Source: Hysterium pulicare CBS 123377 (taxonomy: Eukaryota > Ascomycota > Dothideomycetes > Hysteriales > Hysteriaceae). Taken from it: a stretch of 64,000 nt of DNA. Within the stretch, counting starts at the first letter, position 1. Each line of letters begins with the position of its first letter. The stretch lies in the NCBI GenBank assembly GCA_000467715.1, contig AJFK01000353.1, positions 1-64,000 of the forward strand, given 5' to 3'. Under the pieces are notes generated by a model, which did no database searches, was not told where the DNA came from, and saw only the letters and a program-made list of their open reading frames with translations. The position numbers were made by a program, and so were the translations under genes. Shown here in pieces: positions 1 to 9,575 of the stretch.

Positions 1-62
1 TAAATAAATAAATAAATAAATAAATAAATACATAAATATATAAGTAATTAATTAATTAATTT
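1..62. repeat. (TAAA)n microsatellite followed by TTAA-rich tract
   Basis: The window opens with about eight TAAA units, then a short stretch built of TAAT/TTAA steps. It is a simple AT-rich repeat with no coding content. The copy number at the left edge is unknown because the window is cut there. Confidence 0.9.
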
Positions 63-853
63 AATAATTTTATTGTATTAGTATATACTTTATGTTTTAA
101 GTGTTTTTTGTAAGTTTCAAAGACTATAGAAGTACTTAGTAAGTTACTAGAATGTAAATAACTTAGTCAATACTAATTCCGAGTTAATAGAGGAGAAAAT
201 ATCTGGCCTGAGCCCGAGTTTGAGCTATAGAGGTATGAAATGCATACTTCTGGCGCGCCCAATTACCCAAGATAACAATCTAGAAGAATAGTAGGATCCA
301 AATCTTGTGAGAGCAAAACCTCGTTCATACTAATGGATTGTTATAGAATTTATTTCGGATATTACTCGGGTATCAGGATAGTAATCTTAGAAGATCTTTT
401 ATCGTTAGGATCGGTGAGCTCAGCTTAAGACATCCAAGCCTGGAGGCAGTTATATCAATGTCTTTCAAAGGGCCTGTGAAAGATCCAAGAGGGACATCGC
501 TAGAATTCTATTCCGAACGAAAAAATGTCAGGTAACGAGCATCAACAACTTTGCACATGACGGAATTGGGACACTACCAAAACCACTTCGGTACCATTGT
601 AATTAGGTTTCAGATCTTAACGTATAGTTAAAAGTCAGATTAATATTACGTAGATAATGTTGTCTCTGTGGATGTCAATGCGCTTTCGCAGCCTCTGCAG
701 GCGTCTAGTCATCAAAGAGAAACCCTAATTCAACGATATTTGGAGATTTTGGCGCTGGTTGGATAAGATTGACGGTCACAACACCCTGTTGTGGTGGATT
801 TGCGCATGGTAACTAACATGCAAATTTCATAAGCTGATTCAAGCTCCTCATCC
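63..853. other. Intergenic, no gene seen
   Basis: AT-rich at first, then mixed composition. I see no open frame with recognisable protein character, no tRNA-like boxes and no repeat. The last part is the 3' flank of the minus-strand gene that ends at 854. Confidence 0.6.
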
Positions 854-2082
854 TCACCGCGTTTTGCCTTGAGCTTTCGTCTTGACCTTGCCATCAGTTT
901 GTGATGTTATTGTCTCCTCCTTGCGTGTATCCAAGCTCCTTGTGTTCAACTTTGGCAAAAATCTCCCCACGCTTGCTTGATACTCCTTATACTCAGGGTA
1001 TTTCCTTTTGGTAAGTAGCTCAGTCAACCAGGTGCTTGCTTGGAACAACAATAGATATGACATAGCCCCCGCGAACGTCCAATTCACAATAGTACGAGTT
1101 TCGAGACACGCCCATTGGTACAGACAGCACCACACCGCTTGCTCAGCAGCGAAATTCGGGTGGCGGGACCATGCCCAGAGCCCCGAAGTGACGAAGCCAC
1201 GATCGAGCGCTTCACGGGAGACGCCCATTGGGGGTTTAGCAGTGGCTTGGTAGGTTTTCTTCGCTTGCTGATAGTTCCATTGTTGCTGGTCGGCGAAGAA
1301 TTCGAGAATTATAAGGAAAAACATTATGCGAGATACGACATTATCGGTTGGTGTCATGCCCTCGTTAGTGAGGCAGGACGTGAGTAACAACAGGTAGGTT
1401 GGTGTCGTGATTAAGAATAGAAGGAGCTAGAGATTCGTCAGTAATTAAGTTCCCAGGAAAAGAACAAAACACGTACACTCTGGGCGAGAGAGATGAAGAC
1501 GACGTTGAAGATGAACATAACAACGGGTCCGACGTAATTCTTAACCGTTTCCCATCTATAATCCTCCGAGCCTACAGAGTACCCACCCTTGCGCCAGTAA
1601 TTGAAAGTCAAGCGGGAACCCCAAATAAGTGAAATTGCCATGATATGATCCAACTTTTGTGTGGGTAATCCCACCAGATGTGCCCACATAGCATAATGTG
1701 CATTGTATATCACTGGTAGAATACTCCAAATTCGGTCCACCTGCGAGTAATTCTTGTTGGCCTCCGAGACGATGAGTACGACTGGAGCAAGAAAGAGGGA
1801 GAATGCAAATGCAGTTATGAGAGGATTTGTGGATACGTAGATCGCTTTAAGCGCTTCAAGATCGGTAGCATGCTGAAAGATTTGTTGGAAAAATGGCTGG
1901 AGTTGTGAAAGGTACGGCGCGACAGTCTTTGAGAAATCGGCGCAGTCGGCAAGGGTCTTCACCACCGGTAGCACTGCATCTGTTGTTTGTAGAAGCATTT
2001 TGGTGGGAGCAGAATCGAGTTTGTGTTCTGGTCGTAATGAGGCGATGGAAAATGGACAGATGCTCGAGGGTGATGAAGTCAT
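854..2082 (-). CDS. DUF1295 / steroid-reductase-like membrane protein
   Basis: A polytopic membrane protein of the DUF1295 family, related in fold to steroid 5-alpha-reductases and isoprenylcysteine methyltransferases; no substrate can be given. Two exons: 2082-1477 and 1426-854, with a 50-nt intron (GTACGT...CTAG, phase 0). Splicing gives 392 residues and restores a hydrophobic helix rich in Leu across the junction (LLLFLITTPTYL follows the splice). Family hallmarks are SQVDRIWSILP near residue 115, WGSRLTFNYWRKGGY near 155, and SRHPNFAAEQ in the C-terminal third, the usual cofactor-side motif. The tail after about residue 350 is charged and probably cytosolic. The start codon lies 167 bp from that of topoisomerase III on the other strand, so the two probably share a promoter. 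The start could also be the Met at residue 29. Confidence 0.88.
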
Positions 2083-2249
2083 CTGTTAAGTAAATATGGC
2101 GATCCGTGCGGCTCGTCCCGTCGATCAATAAGTTTTTCCGTTGATCAAAGACGCGAATCTTTCGCCCAAACGCGTCATCACATGAACCTTAATTGACCTC
2201 ACCCTTTTCACACTCCTCTCTATATGTATGTACGGCTCATTGGGCCAGC
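2083..2249. promoter_or_regulatory. Bidirectional promoter between DUF1295 gene and TOP3
   Basis: Only 167 bp separate the two divergent start codons. The segment must hold both core promoters and both 5' leaders, unless transcripts overlap. A TATATGTATGTA stretch near 2221 is the only TATA-like string, and it lies about 30 bp before the TOP3 ATG. Confidence 0.55.
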
Positions 2250-4595
2250 ATGGGTAGAATTTTGTGCGTGGCAGAGAAGCCATCAATTGCGAAGGCCGTA
2301 GCCAATCATCTCGCTCGGGCTCAAGCAGTGAGTTGTATTTAACGGGAATTCCAATTTCGAATCTAACGTTGACAGAGAGACGTTCGCGGTATCAATTGGT
2401 TAAAGAATTACGTCTTTGACTACAACTTCGAGCGAACCTGGGGGCGCAGTAATGTCATCTTCACCAGTGTTGCAGGACACATACATAGCCAAGATTTCAT
2501 CCCACAATTTCGAAATTGGAACTCTTGCAATCCATCTGCCCTGTTCGATGCCCCAATTGTGACTTATGTCGAGCAAGTGCGTTGATTGGCCACGTATGAA
2601 CCATCATCCTTCCCGAAATTCTAACGCACCACGCAGGAGAAGAAGGTCATTGCTAAAAATATCGAAGATCAAGCTCGGGGATCAGAAGTGCTATTCATTT
2701 GGACAGACTGTGATCGAGAAGGGGAACACATCGGCACTGAAATTCGAGACATCGCTTTAAATGTCAACCCCCGTCTACAGGTCATGAGAGCAAGATTCAG
2801 TAATATTGAACGAGCGTTAGCATAACCTTTTTTCGTTGGACATAACGCCCACTAAAAATGCATAGCCACATTGTGAACGCCGCCCAGCATCCAATAGCTT
2901 TAGATGAAAGACAAGCAAATGCTGTCGCAGCTCGAATTGAACTCGATCTCCGTCTCGGAGCAGCCTTTACCCGCATGCAAACATTAGCTCTCAAACCAAT
3001 GATCGATCCAGTACAGGAGCTCAAGGTCATTAGCTATGGATCTTGTCAGTTTCCAACCCTGGGCTTCGTTGTCGATCGCTACTTTCGTGTCAAGAATTTT
3101 GTCCCGGAAATGTTCTGGTATATCAAGATCATGCACGAGAAGGAGGGCATCAAAGTAAATTTTAATTGGAAAAGAGGCCATCTCTTTGACCGAATGGCAG
3201 TTGCCATTCTGTTCGAGAGTTGTCTGACGGCGAAGAAAGCAGAAGTGATCAAAATGCAGAAGAAACCAACGAAGAAATGGAAACCCCTGCCATTGACAAC
3301 GGTCGAACTTCAGAAGATGGGAAGTAGGTTTCTTCGAATGGACAGTCAGGCTGTCATGAAGGTAATAGAACTTTGGCATTGAACGAGATAGTACGCTAAC
3401 CTTTTAAGGTGGCGGAAGACTTGTATACCAAGGGTTGGATCAGCTACCCCCGTACGGAAACCGACCAGTTTGACAAGGTAATGGACCTTAAAAGGCTGGT
3501 TGAGAAACAGCAGCAAAGCGAAAGCTGGGGTCGATTTGCTGAACGGTATGCACGCACTTATGCCATCAATTTAACGTACTAAGATGCCCTCAGTCTAATG
3601 AACGGTGGCTTCCAACAACCCCGAAATGGTCCCCATAACGATCAAGCTCACCCACCTATCCATCCTGTGAACTTCGTCGCACCGACAGTGCTCAATGATA
3701 CAGAACGAAGGGTGTACGAATTCGTGGTCCGACGATTTCTAGCATGCTGTTCTGAGGATGCTGTGGGCGAAGCTACAGATGTTGAGATTGACTACGGAAG
3801 TGAAGTCTTCCGAACTCACGGCCTTCTGGTCAAAGAACGAAACTACTTGGATGTCTATCCTTACGATAAATGGGAAAGTAGCCAGCAGCTGCCCCAATAC
3901 AGAGTAGGGGAAACATTTGTGCCAACAGAAGCAAACATGTTGGATGGCAAGACCACAGCTCCTGGGTACTTGACTGAACCCGAGCTAATCTCGCTCATGG
4001 ATGCAAACGGTATCGGCACAGACGCTACAATGGCAGAACACATTGCCAAAATCAAGGAGAGGAACTATGTCATGACTAGACCCAAACACGGTGGGCAAGT
4101 TGCAAGTGACGATCCTAATGGTCGAATGGAAGGAGCTCGTCGCGGAAGAGGACGAGGGCGAGGTGGTGGTGGCCGGACGACTGGTCGGTCTGGAGACAAT
4201 GGCAATACTGGCGGAGTGCAAGAATTCATTCCGACGACGCTCGGAGTCGCTTTGATCGAAGGATACGACAACGTGGGATTTGACACGAGTCTGAGCAAGC
4301 CTTTCCTGCGAAAAGAGGTAAGTTGGGCCCGTTATTTTCAGTTTCTGGCACAGGCGCTAACAATTGGCAGATGGAGCTCCAGATGAAAGCAATTTGCGCA
4401 GGCACGACGAGTCGGAACGATGTGGTGCAGCAAAATCTAGAGCAGTACAGGGCAGTTTTTGTGCGGACCACACAACAGATCAATGTACTCAAAGCTGTAA
4501 GTGCAGGCGAATGAGGACGAACAGTCAAGACGACTGCTAACAATGATTCGTCCACGCAGGCTATCAGAAAATACATAGTGGGAGCGAACGGATGA
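2250..4595 (+). CDS. TOP3: DNA topoisomerase III (type IA)
   Basis: Type IA topoisomerase that, with a RecQ helicase and Rmi1, dissolves double Holliday junctions and decatenates single strands in the nucleus. Eight exons by my splicing: 2250-2327, 2376-2576, 2637-2815, 2866-3361, 3409-3545, 3594-4317, 4371-4496, 4560-4595; 658 residues, like yeast Top3 (656). The Toprim domain starts with ILCVAEKPSIAKAVA and contains WTDCDREGE. The gate region has DERQANAVAARIELDLRLG. The active-site motif ISYPRTET puts the catalytic tyrosine at about residue 331. DQAHPPIHP and GIGTDATMAEHI are further family landmarks. An Arg/Gly-rich insert (RRGRGRGRGGGG) sits near residues 545-562, just before the last conserved block. 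Exon 6 must use the CAG at 3591-3593, because the earlier AAG at 3581-3583 breaks frame. The last exon is only 12 codons and is the least certain. Confidence 0.95.
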
Positions 4596-5599
4596 GGGAT
4601 TTAAGACCATCGACGCATTTAGCGACAGTCTTATTGCACCAGAGTCTTGAAAGTCTATGTCTCGGCCTTTCGACGTCTTTGCGGGGCATGCGGAGAGATG
4701 TAGAATGGCTTGCAGTCGACGCACCACGTGTATTGCGCGGCATCTAGGTTCCAAGGTTGTCTGGCGTTGCTTTTCCCCTGTGCCTTCCCCAACATTCATT
4801 CACCAACAGCCGTCTGCCCCTCTTTCTCCACCGAAATCGGAATGGGAGAAGTACGGCGCGTGACAGGATCGCAGTATGCTGCAGAATATCTTCGGAAGCC
4901 CTAAGAGTGCGGGCGATAGGAGAAGCAGACCCTTGGTGGGCCGCCAGCGGGAAAGCACGGGACTCGGGAGTAGAATCAGGTACCCAACGCCGATAGGTGA
5001 TAGCCGTAGCCAGGATAGTGGGCGCGCGCGACATGTGTGTATATGCGGTTCAACAACATCAACAAAACATGAGAACCCTTGAACCGGGAGCAGGTGATAC
5101 GTCGTAATTGCTGGGTGGGGGCGTGAAGAATGGATGGCTTATTCGCAAAAGCAACAACCGCAATCCTTGATTTGCTCAGGTGGCAGATGGTGTCGCAATT
5201 CCTTGTCCTTGGAAGTGCGAGACAGCCTTTAAGGCCTAGTACCGCCGAGCCAATGAACCGCCTCCCTTCCGACAGCTCCAGCTTATCTACACAACACGCC
5301 TGCGCAGCTTCAACAACGCTCACCACCTCACAGCAACAATCAGCAAACATCCAGCATCCAGCACATTCAGCAACGCACAGCAACTCACTGCTCCGAACAG
5401 CTTACCAGGCGAAGCTACCCGCTCTCACACGTCGCCAACCCGGTTCCAGACACGGTCTCCGAGTTGCTGCCATCCCGATCGCCCCATAAGGTACTCACTT
5501 GGACCTTGACCTTTCGCTCTTCCCTCCCAAGCTTTCTCTCGCGCACTAAATCCATCCGTCGTCCCCATTCCAACTTTGGAAGCGTCATCTGCCCTTCCC
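4596..5599. other. Intergenic / STB3 promoter and leader
   Basis: About 1 kb with pyrimidine-rich stretches towards its 3' end (5260-5600), typical of fungal promoters and 5' leaders. Several short ORFs exist on both strands, but none shows protein-like character. Confidence 0.5.
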
Positions 5600-5673
5600 G
5601 TAAGTGTTCCAGGCAGCTGCGGTGCTGCTTTCGTCCTTGTCTCGCCCTTGACTCACACTCGTCATCGCTCTAG
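5600..5673 (+). other. Predicted 5'-UTR intron of STB3
   Basis: A GTAAGT donor at 5600 and a CTCTAG acceptor ending at 5673 bracket 74 nt with a pyrimidine-rich body containing TTGACTCAC before the acceptor. It lies 33 nt ahead of the STB3 ATG, so it would be a leader intron. It is predicted from splice signals only. Confidence 0.5.
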
Positions 5674-5706
5674 AAGACACCCGATCCAGAACAACTCCCC
5701 GTCGAC

Positions 5707-6939
5707 ATGGCCGCCATTTCCAACATTGCTGTGGCCTTCGCCGCCCAGTCTGCTTCTGTGGACATACCCAAACTACGCGACGGGGCACTTCTCCATGCTC
5801 CCGACTCCTCCAAACACCACCCGACTATGCTCCCTACTCCGCCGAACTCTATATCTCCCACGCTGCCCCCTCACAAACATCGCCCGGACATCTCTACAAT
5901 CTCCGAATGCCACCCGCAGTCCCAGGTGGACTCTGATATCGACCTGCAAGATGCGGTCGAACACGCCGCCGCGCAGGACCAGCCAACGGCTCTCTCCCGC
6001 GCAGCGCTCTCCGGGCTGGAAGCTGCAGGCGCCATTATGCCCGCTATGCTTGCGAAACATAATCTTCCCGAAATCCTCCTCGCTCACGGTCCGATGGCCA
6101 TCCGCCATGTGCTGAACCACCTGGCTCAGTCGGTTCCCGGATTTTCCAGGATACCGCCAGCGAAAGCCAGAAGGCTAGTGGTAGCCGCGTTAGAAAGCCG
6201 CAGTGGCGGAGGTGTCAACGGAGACGTGGAGTTTGAGAAGGTTGGCTGGGGCCGGTGGGACGCGCGGATGAGGGGGCAACCGCCCCGAGACGAGCGACCC
6301 GTCCACCAGGGCTCTGTGCCTATTATAGAGCGTGGGCTATCGCACTCCGGCATGTCTCCTCCTGCCAGCATGCCAGATTCCTACGCTATGTCCAATATGG
6401 GCGGTCTGCGCATACCTCGCGCTGGGCAATACAAGAGGGATCTCTATTCCGGGAGTTGGGCCGGGGATTCCATATTGAGTTCACGTGACGAGGACATCGC
6501 TGGCATGAATATGGCGGAGCATGAAGCTGACAAAATGTCCCTAGACGGCTCTGAACCGGCGTCTGGATCTCAATCGTCTGAAATGGCGGACGACATACCG
6601 GGTCTGGAAGACGACCTGGACGATGTCACGGATCAAGAAGACTGGGCTGCAATCGGTCCAGAAACCCTCCGGCAGGGCAACAATAGTTTCAAACATCGAT
6701 ACACACACCGTAATTACAACTATATTTCGCGTACCTCCGCTGTCCGCAAGCGGCTTTCTTCCCTGCAATACTCCCGTGCCGGAAAGATATCAACTCCGAC
6801 CTTTCCTTCTTCTTCAGCATCACGCATGGGTGCAAGCAATTCGGCAGCATCTTCATCTTTGGATATATACGGCGCAACGGATCAGGACCCCCAGGAACGG
6901 GCGGCGATCGAGGCGTTACTTCGCATGGGATCAATGTAA
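5707..6939 (+). CDS. STB3: Stb3-type Sin3-binding transcription regulator
   Basis: A 410-residue single-exon protein of the Stb3 family (yeast Sin3-binding protein 3). Yeast Stb3 binds RRPE promoter elements and brings the Sin3-Rpd3 deacetylase to ribosome-biogenesis genes under nutrient signalling. The N-terminal signature MLPTPPNSISPTLPP starts at about residue 41. The core DNA-binding region (roughly residues 95-190) reads IMPAMLAKHNLPEILLAHGP, then VPGFSRIPPAKARRLVVAALE and FEKVGWGRWDAR, all strongly conserved in the family. Acidic and serine-rich stretches follow, and the C-terminus ends in an ALLRMGSM helix. The ATG is preceded by a predicted leader intron. The region up to residue 30 is variable, so a start at the Met before LPTPP is possible but less likely. 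Confidence 0.9.
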   Translation: MAAISNIAVAFAAQSASVDIPKLRDGALLHAPDSSKHHPTMLPTPPNSISPTLPPHKHRPDISTISECHPQSQVDSDIDLQDAVEHAAAQDQPTALSRAALSGLEAAGAIMPAMLAKHNLPEILLAHGPMAIRHVLNHLAQSVPGFSRIPPAKARRLVVAALESRSGGGVNGDVEFEKVGWGRWDARMRGQPPRDERPVHQGSVPIIERGLSHSGMSPPASMPDSYAMSNMGGLRIPRAGQYKRDLYSGSWAGDSILSSRDEDIAGMNMAEHEADKMSLDGSEPASGSQSSEMADDIPGLEDDLDDVTDQEDWAAIGPETLRQGNNSFKHRYTHRNYNYISRTSAVRKRLSSLQYSRAGKISTPTFPSSSASRMGASNSAASSSLDIYGATDQDPQERAAIEALLRMGSM

Positions 6940-8690
6940 CAACATGTATTGTGGGACTCAACAGGCGTTTATCTTGGACACGGGACTCTAAACCGATTTG
7001 AGTCAGCACATCCTGGATCTGGGCGGTTTTGGGTCTCTCTACTGGATGGGTACGACACAGTTTTTGTATTAGGTCGATGGGTCAAAGGTCATTTCTTGCT
7101 CACAGGAATGTCAAGTGCTGACTCTGGAGCAACCCATGATTGGGATTTCTACGACATTCTTATCACTATTTTTCACATTTATAACGCCGATTATGGCGAG
7201 ACACTGAGTACAGAGGACAACTTAGGCAGGATCAACAGTCATATACCCGGCCGTTTCTCTGCTCAGTCTGTTCTTTCCCATACAGTAATTTTCCCTTCGC
7301 ATCACTCCAATTCTTAATCCTTTTATGTATATAAATCCACATCACCCTGCTCTGGAGCCTAGCGGGGCCTATCAAATAGCTTCTGATACTATCCGAGCGT
7401 AGAGGAGACAAATACAGTCAGACAGTTGTTTACCTCTCCAAAGATTTTGGCCTCTCTTGCATGTCTAAACGGTGTGTTCCTGTAACATAGGATGCGGATG
7501 ACTAACGATATCTGAATATCATCAGAGCAGAGTCCAGTGTAAGTACTTGGAAGATTGCGGCGCCAAATCATAACACATAGGTAACTTTTGCGGGCAATTG
7601 CAAGTCTCCGAAGACTGACATGGGAATACGGGTAGCACAGCTTCTACGTTCAGCGAGTCTTCCCGGCCAAACCCAGGTTGACGAACCAAGGCAGGTGAGT
7701 TATTACGAGGTTAGGCAAAATAAAATTAAAAACACATCTTCGTTTCATTTCGTATCAACAATCCAGTCCTTAACAATTCGGATCTTTCTAGCCTGGCGCT
7801 GTCTGGTATTGTCCGCTATTTACAAGGGTTCCCGTAGAAAATACTCATGAGCCTGTGGGCTTTCTCCACGTACTGGAGTGCATCAATCAATTTGGGGTAT
7901 GCCGTATGGAGCGCCGGGAAGAGTGGCAATCATCATCAAGGACAATCTCATTATCAGAATCTCAAATGGATCCCCCAAAGCTGTGTCCCTTGTTTCTGAA
8001 TGTCAGTAGGTCAATAGCAACGATCAGCAGCACAGGGCCACCCTGAAGCTATGCCGTGGTCAGGAGATATCGTCAACGCTCTCTACGTAATAGGCGTCAA
8101 GGATAACATCGCTTTGGCCCCAGCTTGTCACAAAGGAGGGTATAGTAGAAGCCGCAAATAACTAGCTATAAACGCAGGCAACCAGGCCCGAGGAAGAGCG
8201 CAGAGAAGTGGAGTAAGGGAACTACATCTGCAACCTTATGTCACCTGGAGGGGAAACAAGCCATTTCTGCATGAGATTCTAGTCCCAAAATGTACTTCCC
8301 GCAAGCCAGACCCCACGAAACTTGCGCAAACAAGGGTACAACGGAGATGCAAGCGAAGGAACAGCTTCGTAGTAAGACTATCAACCAGCGTCCAGGTGGC
8401 CTGAATGCCGTTTTCGGCCGACTTCGACGGCAGTAGGCCAGTAGAATGCCTGGTGTGATTGGTGCCGATAGCCGTGCATTCGTTCCAGAATCCTGCAAAG
8501 CCATGCATGCCAAAGTGGCGGGACGGAGGCAGCTTGTCAAGTCAAACACTCGGTGGTGAGAGAGTCTACCTCATGTAAGAAGATAGTAAATACGCAGTGA
8601 AGGCAGCGCACGCGGGCGGGCTTTGCCGAAGCCGTGGATACCTGGACGGCGGACCTGGGATTAGCATGTGTAGATACGTAAGGCCCCGAG
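6940..8690. other. Intergenic, no gene seen
   Basis: About 1.75 kb between STB3 and the metallothionein promoter. Reading both strands gave only short ORFs with biased, non-protein-like content. There are no repeats and no recognisable RNA gene. The last 250 bp are probably the metallothionein promoter. Confidence 0.5.
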
Positions 8691-8695
8691 CAGAG

Positions 8696-8702
8696 ATAAA
8701 AG
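8696..8702 (+). promoter_or_regulatory. TATA-like box of the metallothionein gene
   Basis: ATAAAAG occurs 130 bp before the ATG, followed by a C/T- and CA-rich leader without ATG until the start codon. A well-formed TATA box fits a strongly inducible gene. I did not find a convincing copper- or metal-response element, so the regulator is open. Confidence 0.5.
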
Positions 8703-8831
8703 GACCCCGCTCTGCCCCTCTGCCTATTCAGATCTCTCAAGCACATACCTCAGCAAACAAACAAAGCAAATACATACCAACTTCTTTCAAGACACCACAA
8801 CTCTTTCTCTTCAGAACAAATTATCATCATC

Positions 8832-8909
8832 ATGCCTGGCTGCGGAACCGAAGGTTGCACCTGTGCCGACTGCGGCTGTGCCCAGGGAGCTTGCAACTGC
8901 GGAAAATAA
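8832..8909 (+). CDS. Small metallothionein, 25 residues
   Basis: The ORF starts MPGCGTEGCTCADCG and ends in CNCGK. It is 25 residues with seven cysteines at positions 4, 9, 11, 14, 16, 21 and 23, no aromatic or large hydrophobic residue, and Gly/Ala/Thr spacers. This matches fungal copper metallothioneins in size and cysteine count (Neurospora CuMT is about 26 residues with seven Cys), although the spacing differs: three CxC pairs plus one lone Cys. Expected role: cytosolic Cu(I)/Zn(II) binding and detoxification. The start lies in an ATCATCATCATG leader, with a TATA-like box upstream, an intron in the 3' UTR and an AATAAA signal downstream. Together these make a complete gene and argue against a chance Cys-rich ORF. 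It is far below usual ORF length cut-offs. Confidence 0.85.
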   Translation: MPGCGTEGCTCADCGCAQGACNCGK

Positions 8910-8917
8910 ACCAGTCG

Positions 8918-8978
8918 GTAAGAGCGCCACTACTCTCTCCCCACTCTTCTTCCTTGACGCTGACGGTTTGCTGTGCAG
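8918..8978 (+). other. Predicted 3'-UTR intron of the metallothionein gene
   Basis: A GTAAGA donor sits 9 nt after the stop codon. There is a branch-site-like GCTGACGG near 8960 and a TGTGCAG acceptor ending at 8978, giving a 61-nt intron. It is close enough to the stop that it should not trigger nonsense-mediated decay. Confidence 0.6.
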
Positions 8979-9164
8979 ACATGATTGTATAATCCGACCT
9001 TTACTCCACTGGACTTCGACTTAACCCTCTTTCATGGCTGCCGCTTTCGGATTTGAATGTTTACCGGCAATCTGTCACTCCTTTTGAGACGTATATTGGC
9101 ATTATGAGAGGGCAAACTTGTTACTAGGAAACCAGAAACTAGATGCTAAACATGAGAAATGAGA

Positions 9165-9170
9165 AATAAA
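9165..9170 (+). terminator. AATAAA polyadenylation signal
   Basis: A canonical AATAAA about 255 bp after the metallothionein stop, followed by GT/T-rich sequence. It is the likely 3' end of the metallothionein transcript. Confidence 0.45.
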
Positions 9171-9575
9171 GTTGTGTATACTCTTTCCGATGTCTGCTTC
9201 TGTTGTATTGTCACGATCTTGACCTGTTGTTGATGACATGATTGGGACAAAAGTTAGGATTGAGGCCTGCAGCGAACCCCATCTCCGTTAGAAGTTTCTA
9301 GGCCGCTAATCTTACTTTACGTCTGGACTGTGTGGAGACTCTGTGATCTGTTGGTGCTACCTAGATATCTGCACTCGTAAGTATCGTCATTCTACGATCG
9401 TTGGATCGATATTAAGCTTCATTCCTCTGTACCTCCGATGACACTGATGAATGTACTGAAGCCTTACACTGGTGTGAAGCGCATTGGTTCAAAAGTGGTT
9501 GCTGGCTATTATGCCTACTCTCGCACATGCTGTGTGTCGGCCTGATGGTGCGGCGCTCCAAATGTACCATATAAG

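Noticed and set aside
5576-6120. Frames of 115-179 codons overlapping STB3 on both strands
   Set aside because: They are out-of-frame shadows of the conserved STB3 coding region, with Pro/Arg-biased composition.
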